Positions 8,266 to 16,940 of a stretch of DNA of 64,000 nt are shown in pieces. Positions within the stretch are counted from its first letter, which is position 1, and each line of letters opens with the position of its first letter. The stretch comes from Agarilytica sp045430305 (GTDB taxonomy: Bacteria > Pseudomonadota > Gammaproteobacteria > Pseudomonadales > Cellvibrionaceae). Under the pieces are notes generated by a model. The model did no database searches. It had not been told where the DNA came from and saw only the letters and a program-made list of their open reading frames with translations. The stretch lies in NCBI GenBank assembly GCA_045430305.1, contig JAILXW010000001.1, positions 434,001 to 498,000 on the forward strand, read 5' to 3'. The translations under genes were made by a program, and so were the position numbers.

Positions 8266-8973
8266 ATGTCTGCGATAGTAATTGCATTTGCAAGTTCAAA
8301 AGGAGGTGCTGGCAAGACAACTTCGGCATTTTTATTGGCTACTGTTCTTGCTAAAAAAGATATGAAAGTAGCTGTTATTGATGCTGACCCTAATCACCCA
8401 TTCGGGATTTGGAAACAACAAGGCGGACAGGCAGAGAATCTAACAATAATAAAAAATGAAAATGAGGAATCTATTCTTGATGATATTGAGGAGGCAAAAA
8501 AGAATCACCAATTCGTCATAATCGATTTAGAAGGTACAGCTAACCTATCAGTGGCATATGCGGTTACAACTTCCGATCTCGTTATCATTCCTTCTCAGCG
8601 CTCTCAGTTAGATGCTTCGGAAGCGGCAAAGGTCATTGGTTTAGTAAAACGGCAATCGGTAGTATCTGGAAGAGAAATACCGGCAGTATTATTATTTACT
8701 CGTACAAGTCCTGCAATCCGAACCAAAGGGATGCGGCGGATGCAGCAGAGCCTTGACACAAACAATGTAGATACGTTTGAAGTGGAAGTGAACGAAAGAG
8801 AGGCATTTAAAGCGATTTGGGACTATACAAATACGCTTTATCAATTAGATCACAATCAAGTTAGTGGTTTGGATAAGGCTCGTGCCAACGCTACATCTTT
8901 TACCGTAGAGGTGTTAACTAGAATTCAGGATATTCGCAATAACAAGAACAAAAAAAGTGATGAGGTAGCATGA
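8266..8973 (+). CDS. parA: ParA-family partition ATPase
   Basis: This 235-residue protein has the deviant Walker A motif SSKGGAGKTTSA at about residues 10-21, the Walker A' VIDADPN and Walker B-like FVIIDLEGT. It lacks the N-terminal helix-turn-helix of long ParA proteins, so it is a small type Ib/VirC1-like ParA. Such ATPases form filaments or gradients on nucleoid DNA to move plasmids before division. An AAGAGGG ribosome site precedes ATG. The stop overlaps the start of the next gene (ATGA), so the two are coupled. Repeats on both sides are the likely centromere. Confidence 0.9.
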   Translation: MSAIVIAFASSKGGAGKTTSAFLLATVLAKKDMKVAVIDADPNHPFGIWKQQGGQAENLTIIKNENEESILDDIEEAKKNHQFVIIDLEGTANLSVAYAVTTSDLVIIPSQRSQLDASEAAKVIGLVKRQSVVSGREIPAVLLFTRTSPAIRTKGMRRMQQSLDTNNVDTFEVEVNEREAFKAIWDYTNTLYQLDHNQVSGLDKARANATSFTVEVLTRIQDIRNNKNKKSDEVA

Positions 8974-9362
8974 GTGTAATTGAGAAAACTCCAATTGATC
9001 CGTTTAGTGCAGTAAATTTTGATGAGATAATTGGCAATGATGAATCTTTGGTTATACAACCCGAAGAAATAATTGACACAAAAGACTCTATAAAAAAGGC
9101 AGCAGAGCAAAGCAAGTTTAGTAGTAGGCAATCAAAAACACCAAAGAAGCAAAAATTAATAAAGAAAAGTTTTTCGATATTTTCAGAAGAAGCCAACATT
9201 ATAAAAAAAGCATTAAATGCACATTCTGATATTTTAGAAGAGGAATTTGGTTCGCCATCGCAGTCTGATGTTGTGCGCGCAGGGCTTCATCTTCTGGCTG
9301 AGAAAAGCCCAAAAGAACAGGCTATGCTTATAGCAAAACATAAAGGTAGAGGTCGCACTTAA
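8970..9362 (+). CDS. Small ParA partner, probable centromere-binding protein
   Basis: This 130-residue protein is translationally coupled to parA. The first ~65 residues look disordered and acidic, then comes a basic run (KTPKKQKLIKK). The C-terminal half (EANIIKKALNAHSDILEEEF through SQSDVVRAGLHLLAEKS) resembles a ribbon-helix-helix or short helical DNA-binding domain. It has no ParB nuclease-like domain. In type Ib systems the small second protein binds the centromere and stimulates ParA. The function is inferred from position and size. Confidence 0.65.
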   Translation: MSVIEKTPIDPFSAVNFDEIIGNDESLVIQPEEIIDTKDSIKKAAEQSKFSSRQSKTPKKQKLIKKSFSIFSEEANIIKKALNAHSDILEEEFGSPSQSDVVRAGLHLLAEKSPKEQAMLIAKHKGRGRT

Positions 9363-9374
9363 TAATTAGTATGA

Positions 9375-9452
9375 TCGTAGGTGCTAGGTACGAAGTGCGA
9401 TATTCGCAAGTATTAATTACTACTTCGTAGGTAGTAATATCGTAGGTATGCT
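9375..9452. repeat. Right repeat cluster of the partition locus
   Basis: Copies of the 13-bp motif TCGTASSTAGTAA (S = C or G) or close variants start at 9375, 9425 and 9440, matching those at 8054 and 8221. The first is part of TCGTAG-7 bp-GTACGA, the same geometry as the left site. ATTACTAC-7 bp-GTAGTAAT (9416-9438) is a perfect 8-bp inverted repeat. The cluster lies between the convergent partner and rep genes. Confidence 0.55.
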
Positions 9453-9462
9453 ATTAATCGAA

Positions 9463-10452
9463 TTAAGCAATTTTTTTACAAAATGCTATGAAAGCTCCGT
9501 TGGGGTTTTCGGGACGTTCCTTGTCTTTGAAGGCTTCTTCCCATTGTTGTAGAGCAGCTTGTAATCCCATTCTTTTGCCACCTTTCATAAGAATTTCACG
9601 GGCTTGTTCGAGTGCATTTTCTGAAAGTAGATATTCCAGGCGAATAGGTGTGAATTCCAAATTTTCGACAGTACCTTCTCTACGGGCTTTCCGCCCTAGT
9701 TTGGGTTGACTCAATTCATTAAGTGCTGCTTCTTCTCCATCTGGGGAAGTGCGCCACCATTTCAGCTTTACCGACGTATAGCGCCGTCCTTCTTTTACAC
9801 CTAAAACTTCAACCCTAAAATCAGTAGCAAGCTGATTTACCTCAGCAACAGCAGGTTCTATGGCATAGGCTTTGAAATTATGCCACGTTGACAATTTTCC
9901 TTTGGGTACATTCAGTAAATTTCTAAATTCTGGAATGGAGAAGATTTCTTCATTTTTTCGCATATTAATGCGTTTTTCTGTCATTTCATAAAGTGCGAGC
10001 GCGTATTTACCATTGAAAGACAGCATCACATCCATTTTTAATCGAGCAAAGACGTTACTGTTGAGAAAGACTTCTCGCAAGATAGGGTCGAAGGAATAAA
10101 AAAACTTCCCGTCTTCTTTGTCATGCTCTACATTTCGACCAAGTAATTGAACTTTTAATGTGGCGGCCTCACCATTTCGAGTAGTTCTTATTTTTGCTAT
10201 TGCACCCATGAGCCTGTTGATTGTATCGTCAACTCGTTCATTTCCTCTTCGTGAGAGACGAAGTTTTTCTTTACTAATAGAGTGCTCTATCGGTTTAGCA
10301 ATATCTTGTTTGGCATTGTCGATAAGTAGGTTATATATTTTTCGATCAGTAAGGGTCAGAGGAGTTACTTCAACAACATCGACCAGTTCACCTGGTTTTA
10401 CCATTGTGTTATTTGAAGATTTAACGTCAACTGTGCGTAAGTCATTTTGCAT
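9463..10452 (-). CDS. Rep_3-family plasmid replication initiator
   Basis: This 329-residue protein has the two winged-helix organisation of Rep_3 (RepA/RepE/Pi-like) initiators. The N-terminal part contains LTLTDRKIYNLLIDNA, and the central part has MLSFNGKYALALYEMTEKR followed by FSIPEFRNLLNVP, both typical of the family. The C-terminal helical tail is longer than in minimal Reps. The gene is transcribed away from an iteron array that starts ~50 bp upstream, as in iteron plasmids. Half-iteron inverted repeats (AACTAG...CTAGTT, 10461-10476) just before the ATG fit dimer-mediated autorepression. The frame is intact, so an active initiator may be present in the chromosome. Confidence 0.88.
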   Translation of the reverse strand: MQNDLRTVDVKSSNNTMVKPGELVDVVEVTPLTLTDRKIYNLLIDNAKQDIAKPIEHSISKEKLRLSRRGNERVDDTINRLMGAIAKIRTTRNGEAATLKVQLLGRNVEHDKEDGKFFYSFDPILREVFLNSNVFARLKMDVMLSFNGKYALALYEMTEKRINMRKNEEIFSIPEFRNLLNVPKGKLSTWHNFKAYAIEPAVAEVNQLATDFRVEVLGVKEGRRYTSVKLKWWRTSPDGEEAALNELSQPKLGRKARREGTVENLEFTPIRLEYLLSENALEQAREILMKGGKRMGLQAALQQWEEAFKDKERPENPNGAFIAFCKKIA

Positions 10453-10503
10453 AGCCTAAGAACTAGCACACTAGTTTTAGAACTAGCAACAAAAAAATGT
10501 ATT

Positions 10504-10886
10504 GTGACAAAAACTAGTTTTTTAATCTGTGATTAAATGAAGGATAAAGAACGGTTAGTCACATATTGCTTAGAATTTTAATGCTTTTATAAATAGATGC
10601 TAGTATGAATTTGGAGTTAGTAAATTGTTGTGACCATAACTAGTTCTCTAATAGTAAATATCACTTATAAACTTAGGTAACATACTGTTTAATAGTAATT
10701 TAATTATTTCAAATATAGGGTTAGAATAGAGTGACAAAAACTAGTTTTAAGGATAAAAACTGTGGATAAGTATTATTATTACTAGTGACCAAAACTAGTT
10801 TTTCTGTGACTAGAACTAGTAGTAATGTGACGAAAACTAGCAGCAATGTGACGAAAACTATTTTAACCGTGACGAAAACTAGTTTT
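10504..10886. repeat. Iteron array of a plasmid replication origin
   Basis: Copies of GTGACNAAAACTAGTTTT start at 10504, 10630, 10731, 10785, 10806, 10827, 10848 and 10869. The last five are spaced exactly 21 bp apart, so they lie on one face of the helix. The first two are 126 bp (6 x 21) apart. The 3' halves of some copies diverge while GTGAC and ACTA stay constant. This is the standard binding array for a Rep_3 initiator. AT-rich DNA on both sides could serve for unwinding. Confidence 0.9.
10761..10769 (-). promoter_or_regulatory. DnaA box within the iteron region
   Basis: TGTGGATAA is the exact complement of the strong DnaA box TTATCCACA. It lies between the third and fourth iterons. Confidence 0.7.
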
Positions 10887-10975
10887 ACGTTCTGTAACCT
10901 ATTGTAGTTTCTTAGTTATTTCAGCTACGAACAAGAACACGAACTACTAAGAATTAAAGAACAAGAGACAGAATC

Positions 10976-10984
10976 TGTGGATAA
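10976..10984 (-). promoter_or_regulatory. DnaA box beyond the iterons
   Basis: This is a second perfect TGTGGATAA, about 90 bp past the last iteron in AT-rich DNA. A DnaA box beside iterons is normal for plasmid origins that need host DnaA. Confidence 0.7.
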
Positions 10985-11043
10985 CTTTTTATTCCTAATA
11001 AAACTTAGAATCAGTTTCACTGCTTGAGGAATATATAAAAGTA

Positions 11044-11130
11044 ATCGCGTAAGCGATACTAAATAATTGATCCTGCGGATCGTTCCTACCCTCCGTTCGT
11101 GATACTCACTTCGCCCGATGCTTTGCATCG
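11044..11130. other. Cluster of three short perfect hairpins
   Basis: Three small inverted repeats follow each other: ATCGC-GTAA-GCGAT (11044-11057), GATCC-TGC-GGATC (11069-11081) and CGATGC-TTT-GCATCG (11116-11130). They mark the right border of the AT-rich replicon and could form part of a single-strand origin, an oriT-like structure or a folded RNA. None of these is demonstrated. No gene is visible between 10,985 and about 11,425. Confidence 0.4.
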
Positions 11131-11425
11131 CCTAAAAGATAATGCCTTCGCTTAACGTTGTTAATCTCAGAAGTATTTTGTGATTGGAAACTGTTGCTCT
11201 TCCTTTTTATTAACTGTCCTGTTGAATCCGATGATCCGACAGTAGGTTTGGCAAAACATTAGAAGGTCGCGATCTGGAGGGGGTCTCCATAAACGGCCTT
11301 ACATGACGATAGGGAGAGGTAACTGGATTTATAATCATCTGCTCGGATTTTTCTCTTTCGTTAATTCTGGGGCTTCTCTGTGGGAACAAATAGGGGATAA
11401 TAGAGGTGAACTTTTTGAGGGTTTG

Positions 11426-11626
11426 ATGATGACAACACTTTCTTTGGTTGTCGATCGAGACGATGAAGTGAATGAGTTGGATTATTTGTTGGAGCATTAC
11501 CACGACTATGATCCTGAAGAATGGGAAGCCCAATATGAGCAGCTGACCGAAATCGCCGTGTTGGAAGACCAGATCCGTGAGCGGAAACAGCAATTGATTA
11601 GAAATCGTACTGCGTTGCTTGATTGA
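11426..11626 (+). CDS. Possible small acidic protein
   Basis: This is a 66-residue frame starting at a double ATG preceded by GAGGG. It is rich in Asp, Glu and aromatic residues (HYHDYDPEEWEAQYEQL) with a coiled-coil-like, Arg/Gln-rich end (DQIRERKQQLIRNR). The composition looks protein-like. A 7-bp inverted repeat (ATTGAAT/ATTCAAT) overlaps its stop. The frame extends further upstream without a good start. No family was recognised, and it may be a fragment of a gene broken at the replicon border. Confidence 0.4.
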   Translation: MMTTLSLVVDRDDEVNELDYLLEHYHDYDPEEWEAQYEQLTEIAVLEDQIRERKQQLIRNRTALLD

Positions 11627-11782
11627 ATAGGGGGCGATTCAATTCCGAAAGAAGGACTTGAACCCATTGACCAGCATGACCTAGAATGGTGGTGCGCTGG
11701 GGCAGGCATGTCCTAGTCATCATCCGTGCTAACAAGCTGTGAGTGCGGATTACCTAACTCCTTGATGCGCTTGGAATTTCCT

Positions 11783-11801
11783 GTGCCGGCCCCGGGCACC
11801 A
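11783..11801 (+). other. tRNA-Leu 3'-end-like scar (shortened)
   Basis: GTGCCGG followed by CCCCGGGCACCA looks like the end of a tRNA-Leu (T-stem 5' strand, acceptor 3' strand and CCA) with the T-loop missing, as a deletion between CCGG repeats would leave. It resembles the site at 17381. It is also an imperfect palindrome, so chance is possible. Positions 11,627-11,986 hold no supportable gene; a T-loop-like GGTTCAAGTCC occurs on the minus strand at 11654-11664. Confidence 0.3.
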
Positions 11802-11986
11802 CTTTACTCCCTAAGATATTTTCCCAGAGCCTTAAGCCGAATACAATTTGGCTTGAAACGATGCCCTGTTAACGTCACACCATGAAGGCTGTTTTTTTAT
11901 TCCCCTTAAAGCTTTTCGCTCTGATTTTTGGCCGGTTTGGTTTGGTTGCCCCTAGTTGACTCATTTCAATAAATGAAACCCGGAAG

Positions 11987-12277
11987 GTGAAGCCTGGCAT
12001 GTTTTGGGGAGTGCTGATTGTAGGTGGCGCAGGTATCGTTGGTTATCAATATTATCTTACATTGCCGGAACCGATTACTGTGATTGCAAATGTGACGGCC
12101 CCTGATCTCACTCCCAACTATAAAGATGCTAAACCGAATCACCTCGAAATCCAGTTTGTTTATGACTATGACGAGCGGCATAAAGACCAAGAGCGGCCTT
12201 CAGGATACCCGTCTGTTGCACGCATAGACCTAGACGGAGAACATGTCAGGGCAGGAGCGTCCTTATCTTGTGGATGA
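11987..12277 (+). pseudogene. Fragment of a membrane-anchored protein gene
   Basis: The frame encodes a start-proximal hydrophobic segment (WGVLIVGGAGIVGYQYYL) followed by LPEPITVIANVTAPDLTP and GYPSVARIDLDGEHV. The layout (short anchor, LPEP, beta-sandwich-like start) is reminiscent of the N-terminus of bacterial alpha-2-macroglobulins, which inhibit proteases and run to well over 1000 residues. The frame stops at 96 residues. A neighbouring frame continues ERPYLVDDSGSSASARF before stopping near 12325, so a frameshift plus truncation is likely. The family assignment is tentative. Confidence 0.4.
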
Positions 12278-12478
12278 CTCTGGAAGCTCGGCTAGTGCGC
12301 GATTTACTGCATTTAATATTCATTAAGTAGATAAGTATCGTTTGGATTGTTACGTCGAGGCCAAACGTTTGCACTGGAAACCTAATGTTAGTGGCTAGAT
12401 CGAAAAATTTGATTTTATAGGGGCGTTATCATTTGTTTAATTTAGACAATTTAATTCACCACTACAGGGAGTCCGGCT

Positions 12479-14953
12479 TTGCTACCTGTAGCTGAAGTGT
12501 ACCCTCGTGTAGTAGAAGCACTTAAGGATCATAAAATTACTTTGCTGCAGGCGCCGCCCGGTGCCGGCAAGTCTACTTGGCTGCCGTTGCAGTTAGTTCT
12601 CGATGGTCATTTTCAACATATTATTATGCTAGAGCCACGGCGTATTGCTGCGCGCAACATTGCCAGCTATTTGGCGAAGTGCCAAAGCGAGAATCTTGGT
12701 GAAAGTATTGGCCTTAGAATTCGCCAAGAAAAGTACATCGGAAAAAATACAAAGCTTGAAATAGTCACTGAGGGAATGCTCACGCGTATGTTGCAAAATG
12801 ATGCTGAGCTAACAGGTGTTGATTGTATTATTTTCGATGAATTTCACGAACGCTCGATTGCCGCCGATACAGCGTTGGCCTTTGCGATAGAAACCCAAAC
12901 AGTATTAAGGGATGACCTCAAAATATTGCTCATGTCTGCCACCTTAGATGCAGACAGAATATGCCAGAAATTTAATTGCCCTGTTATTACTTCTGAAGGC
13001 CGCAGTTATCCTATCGAAGAAATTTACGCTCCTGTTAAAAACGAAACACGTTGGCTAGATGAGATTCCCTCAGTGATTAAACGGGCTATGGATGAACAGC
13101 CCGGTAGTTGTTTAGTGTTTTTGCCTGGGCAGAAAGAGATTAATCGTGTTGCTCAGTCACTGAGTGGGCTAGATGAAAATGTTAAGATATGCCCATTGTA
13201 CGGTGATCAAGCTAAAGAAGTTCAACATAACGCTATCGCGCCAGCGATAACAGGGGAAAGGAAGGTTGTCTTGGCGACTAACGTCGCAGAAACAAGTTTA
13301 ACCATTGAAGGAATTCGTATCGTTATTGATTGCGGGCGAAAACGCACGGCCAAGTTTAATTTAAATACCGGTGTGACCGAGCTAAAAACGGTAAACGTTT
13401 CAGTTGCATCGGCGATACAGCGAGCGGGTCGCGCAGGCCGTATCGAGCCTGGGGTTGTGTATAGGTTGGGTTCGAAAGAAACATTTAAACGAAGAGAGGC
13501 TCACGACACCCCTGAGATTCTATGTTCTGATATTAGTGCTTTATTGCTCGAAACTAAAAAGTGGGGCGCCCATATCAATGACCTTGAGCTATTAGATACG
13601 CCAAGTAGTGCTCAACAAAATCAAGCGCTCGATTTGTTGTCGATGTTAGAAGCGATTGATAACAACGGGAAGATTACACCGTTAGGTATTCAAGTTTTAG
13701 AGTTGGGTACAGACATTCGCTGGGCGCACATGTTAGTGAAAGCGAAGTTGTTGGAACCTAAATTATCGGGTATTGAAGCGTTAAGTATTTACTTGGTGGC
13801 GCTGCTGGAAAGCCGAACTAACCGTGAACCAGAACTGATTACAGCACTGCAATCACAAATTAGGTCCTCGCACCCTGCATTTGCTCACCAGTTAAAGTTT
13901 TGGCTCAAAAGGCTTAATAAGACTCCTTCTAAAAGTTTAAATGTATCGTACCTTCCCTTGCTTCTGGCATTGGCATATCCCGACCGAATCGCTAAAAAAC
14001 GAGGCGAGGGGTATTTGCTTTCTAATGGCGCTGGGGTCGATTGCCGTAACGACTATTGGCAAAACGATACGTTTATCGCGATTGCTGAGTTAGGCGGTAA
14101 GAACGGAACACACATTTTTTCCGCGACGGCGGTAGATGTTAATCCATTACGCAACTACCTTCCTTATCTTTTTAAGAATACGAATGTGTGTGAGTTTAAT
14201 GAAAAGACAAGCCGCTTTATTCATGAGAACCGTGTTACGGTAGGCGCTATTGTTGTAGAAAGTAAACCTATTCATACCGGTATCGATGACTCAGTGAGAG
14301 TGAGTGCGTGGATTGATTTAATTCATAATAAGGGATTTTCAGTATTTGATGCTTACACCAATAACCCTGCAGAAAGAGACAGAAACCCTTTTATACAATT
14401 ATTAATACGGATGACGTTGGCTTGCCAGTATTTTCCAGAAGAATATCCAGAAATCGGCGAACAACATCTTCTGGCGTCTTTAGAGCATTGGATTTCGCCT
14501 TATCTTCAGGGCGTTAAAAACATTGATCAGTTGAAAAAACTTAACATTGTAGAGCCGTTAAAAAACTGTTTTGATTGGAATGAAATGCAACAACTCGATA
14601 CGTTATTTCCGCACCATATAAAGGTGCCTAGCGGTTCTAACATTCCTATTACATATCAATATACTGGGCCAGCTAAACTTTCGGTGCGTATGCAAGAGGT
14701 GTATGGCTTGTCTTCGTCGCCTACCTTAGCAAAAGGAAAATTACCCTTACTGATAGATCTGCTTTCACCAGCACATAGATCGTTACAGTTAACGCAAGAC
14801 TTAGAGGGTTTCTGGAAGGGCAGTTATGGAGACATTCAAAAAGAGATGAAAGGGCGCTATCCAAGGCATTTTTGGCCAGACAACCCAGAAACTGCGATAG
14901 CGACTAGTAAGACAAAAAAGAAAATGATGACGCAGAGCGAAGGTCGTAATTAA
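12479..14953 (+). CDS. hrpB: ATP-dependent helicase HrpB
   Basis: This 824-residue DEAH-type RNA helicase has the usual HrpB length. Motif I is QAPPGAGKSTW (about 23-33), motif II is DEFHERS, motif III is SATLD, and motif VI is QRAGRAGR. The C-terminal half matches the HrpB-specific region, ending with a KGSYGDIQKEMKGRYPRHFWPDNP segment diagnostic of the family. The start is TTG with GGGAG seven bases upstream; the family begins MLPV/MLPI at this point, so the TTG is supported. HrpB's physiological role in bacteria is poorly defined. It is a core gene, so its presence shows that chromosome resumes here. Confidence 0.95.
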   Translation: MLPVAEVYPRVVEALKDHKITLLQAPPGAGKSTWLPLQLVLDGHFQHIIMLEPRRIAARNIASYLAKCQSENLGESIGLRIRQEKYIGKNTKLEIVTEGMLTRMLQNDAELTGVDCIIFDEFHERSIAADTALAFAIETQTVLRDDLKILLMSATLDADRICQKFNCPVITSEGRSYPIEEIYAPVKNETRWLDEIPSVIKRAMDEQPGSCLVFLPGQKEINRVAQSLSGLDENVKICPLYGDQAKEVQHNAIAPAITGERKVVLATNVAETSLTIEGIRIVIDCGRKRTAKFNLNTGVTELKTVNVSVASAIQRAGRAGRIEPGVVYRLGSKETFKRREAHDTPEILCSDISALLLETKKWGAHINDLELLDTPSSAQQNQALDLLSMLEAIDNNGKITPLGIQVLELGTDIRWAHMLVKAKLLEPKLSGIEALSIYLVALLESRTNREPELITALQSQIRSSHPAFAHQLKFWLKRLNKTPSKSLNVSYLPLLLALAYPDRIAKKRGEGYLLSNGAGVDCRNDYWQNDTFIAIAELGGKNGTHIFSATAVDVNPLRNYLPYLFKNTNVCEFNEKTSRFIHENRVTVGAIVVESKPIHTGIDDSVRVSAWIDLIHNKGFSVFDAYTNNPAERDRNPFIQLLIRMTLACQYFPEEYPEIGEQHLLASLEHWISPYLQGVKNIDQLKKLNIVEPLKNCFDWNEMQQLDTLFPHHIKVPSGSNIPITYQYTGPAKLSVRMQEVYGLSSSPTLAKGKLPLLIDLLSPAHRSLQLTQDLEGFWKGSYGDIQKEMKGRYPRHFWPDNPETAIATSKTKKKMMTQSEGRN

Positions 14954-15015
14954 GCGCTTCTATACGTTTATGCCAAGGCGAATTTGGATCATGCTCATTC
15001 TTGGTTCACATCATG

Positions 15016-15783
15016 CTATTGCATCTTGATCACAAAGGCACCCAATATTTGAGAGATATCACTCTGAATACGTCGCGTAATCTGTTTTAGAAGTTTATCG
15101 TCATTAACAGAAGTATGATGGGAAACGATAATTGATACAAAATAGTTTTGGTTTAAGGGCAAAACGTAGTACGCCTTCGGTGATCCTTTTGATTCGTTCG
15201 ATAACCACGTCAGCATTCGAGTACCATTTACGTCAACCCAATCAAAGCTTTCTGGTGGAGGCAGTAATACGTGGGCTAAGTTGTCTTCGGAATAACCCGG
15301 ATAATGGCTTCGAATTTCCTCGTTAGCGACTTCAAGATTTTTTAAAAAAGAGGCTTTTATATTATCCTGAATCCCTTTTTCTGAAAAATCGGCTAGCTCA
15401 GACTTATTTAGCTCGAGTGTTAGATTCAGCCAACCCAATTCTCCCGCAAGCCCTTCATTTTTTGGCCCCAAATAGTCCCAGCGACCAGCATCGATAAATC
15501 TTTTTGATCGCCAGCCATCTTGCTCAAAATCTTCATTTTGAAGAGTGCCTAAATCAAAGGTCTTGGTTTTTTCATCTTGCTCTCGAATGCTATCAACATC
15601 GAATTGCTTACTGATATTCCCGGGTAGGGCATATTCGATCCGCGCGGTTTCATCGAGATGGACAACGGTAACCTTTCCTGTTTCGTGGTTTGGGCCTTTG
15701 ATATCAATTGTTTTGTCGTTACATCCAAATAGAGCGCTTAAGAATGACATAGTGCCTACTAGGAAAATGATTTTTGTTGACAT
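15016..15783 (-). CDS. Predicted lipoprotein of unknown function
   Basis: This 255-residue protein has a hydrophobic N-terminus and a lipobox-like SALFGC, so it should be lipidated and membrane-anchored. The mature part has no recognised domain; it contains W- and D-rich stretches (DGWRSKRFIDAGRWDYLG) and VLPLNQNYFVSIIVSHH. It lies between hrpB and a toxin-immunity pair, converging on hrpB. There is no clear ribosome site before the ATG. Function is unknown. Confidence 0.72.
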   Translation of the reverse strand: MSTKIIFLVGTMSFLSALFGCNDKTIDIKGPNHETGKVTVVHLDETARIEYALPGNISKQFDVDSIREQDEKTKTFDLGTLQNEDFEQDGWRSKRFIDAGRWDYLGPKNEGLAGELGWLNLTLELNKSELADFSEKGIQDNIKASFLKNLEVANEEIRSHYPGYSEDNLAHVLLPPPESFDWVDVNGTRMLTWLSNESKGSPKAYYVLPLNQNYFVSIIVSHHTSVNDDKLLKQITRRIQSDISQILGAFVIKMQ

Positions 15784-15911
15784 ATTAGAGGGCTAAATAC
15801 TTTCATGTGTTTTACCTCATCTTCGTTCACTCTAAACCGGAGCGACGTGCATAATTTTAATGCAGAAAATGGTGGAATTATACGAAAACGTTTGAGTTTT
15901 TGTTTACATGT

Positions 15912-16496
15912 CTAGTTGCTAAGAGGTTGGGACGAATCCACATCAGGTGGAAACATATTCCCAAGCTCCTCACTAAAAACAATGCCTTTTAGGTCACTAT
16001 TTTCAACCGCTGTTTTGACGCCTTCAGTACAAAATATTCCAAGGTATGTATCAAGCTCAGTCTTAAACACCTTTAAACCCCTGACTTTACTTTCATTGAA
16101 TGAGATAAAGTTATTCCCAGAGTACGGATCGTCAATAGATTTTTCCGCATCCAACCCGTCGACCTGCTCGGATGTCGAAAGGCAGTTGTACAAAAAACCT
16201 GTAGCCTCTGACGAATAAACAGGTAAAAATTCACCATCAGCCCTTAAAATCGGGGTAAGCACTTCAGCAGCTTTTTTGGAAAAAAATAGTTTTCCGTTCG
16301 ACTCAGTAATATCTGGGACCAATGCTTTCTTATTGTCGCTATAAAAATCAATTTTTATAGGTTGCCAGTTCTTTATATATGAGCAGGGAGTTCTATCTAT
16401 GTGAAACATAGTATCCTCACCCAACTTTTCCCATATATCGTCATTGTTCACCGAAAATGTTTTATATTTTCGATCTTGGTGAACTCTATAAATCAT
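15912..16496 (-). CDS. Imm11-family (DUF1629-like) immunity protein
   Basis: This 194-residue protein has the layout of the Imm11/DUF1629 family: an N-terminal YRVHQDRKYKTFSV strand, a central KLFFSKKAAEVLTPIL element, and later KVFKTELDTYLGIFCTEGVKTAVENSDLKGIVF. Such proteins are encoded immediately after nuclease toxins of polymorphic toxin systems and block them. The start overlaps the AHH toxin stop (ATGA), so the two are translationally coupled. The assignment rests on overall pattern and context. Confidence 0.72.
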   Translation of the reverse strand: MIYRVHQDRKYKTFSVNNDDIWEKLGEDTMFHIDRTPCSYIKNWQPIKIDFYSDNKKALVPDITESNGKLFFSKKAAEVLTPILRADGEFLPVYSSEATGFLYNCLSTSEQVDGLDAEKSIDDPYSGNNFISFNESKVRGLKVFKTELDTYLGIFCTEGVKTAVENSDLKGIVFSEELGNMFPPDVDSSQPLSN

Positions 16497-16930
16497 GCAG
16501 GTACTCCCACATCCTTTTTATTCATTACCCAAGCTGGGTGGTTACCTTGCTGTAGCAATCTTTCAATCATATTGAGTTCGAATCTCAAACGGTTATTCGA
16601 TTTTACCCTAGAAAAATCCAATATTCGGCTCGTCCACGTATAGTAATTCGAACGGTGAATGCGACTATGAGGAACTGCATTTCTTAGTTTTGTGGGCATA
16701 CTTTTTTTGGCATCCGTATTCTTTGGTAGCCAGCACCCATTATCTGGATCGTCTATTCTAACTTTGAAGTGGGCTAGTATAGCTCGCAATCCCGCCGCAC
16801 CAGGGTGCCCCCCAGAAACAATGGCATGAGCATGACATAGCTTATGAGGCCGAAGCTCCCCCATGGATGTCATGTGGGAGGCGAGTAGCTCAGAATTATG
16901 CTCTTCCTTTCTAAGATCTGTCTTGCTCAT
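16493..16930 (-). CDS. AHH-superfamily nuclease toxin domain
   Basis: This 145-residue protein is almost entirely an AHH nuclease domain: CHAHAIVSGGHPGAAGLRAIL (residues 32-52), then IDDPDNGCWLPKNT and VPHSRIHRSNYYTW, the family's three conserved blocks. The usual AHH triplet reads AHA here, so one histidine may be replaced or supplied by the neighbouring CHAH. These domains degrade nucleic acid and normally form the C-terminal tip of long secreted toxins. Here the domain stands nearly alone, with no ribosome site before ATG. A frame directly upstream (16941-17084) may be its lost N-terminal part. Confidence 0.8.
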   Translation of the reverse strand: MSKTDLRKEEHNSELLASHMTSMGELRPHKLCHAHAIVSGGHPGAAGLRAILAHFKVRIDDPDNGCWLPKNTDAKKSMPTKLRNAVPHSRIHRSNYYTWTSRILDFSRVKSNNRLRFELNMIERLLQQGNHPAWVMNKKDVGVPA

Positions 16931-16940
16931 ACTATGGGCG

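Noticed and set aside
10504..10886. CRISPR array
   Set aside because: The repeats are 18 bp with 21-bp phase, not separated by unique spacers of regular length, and match a Rep_3 iteron array.
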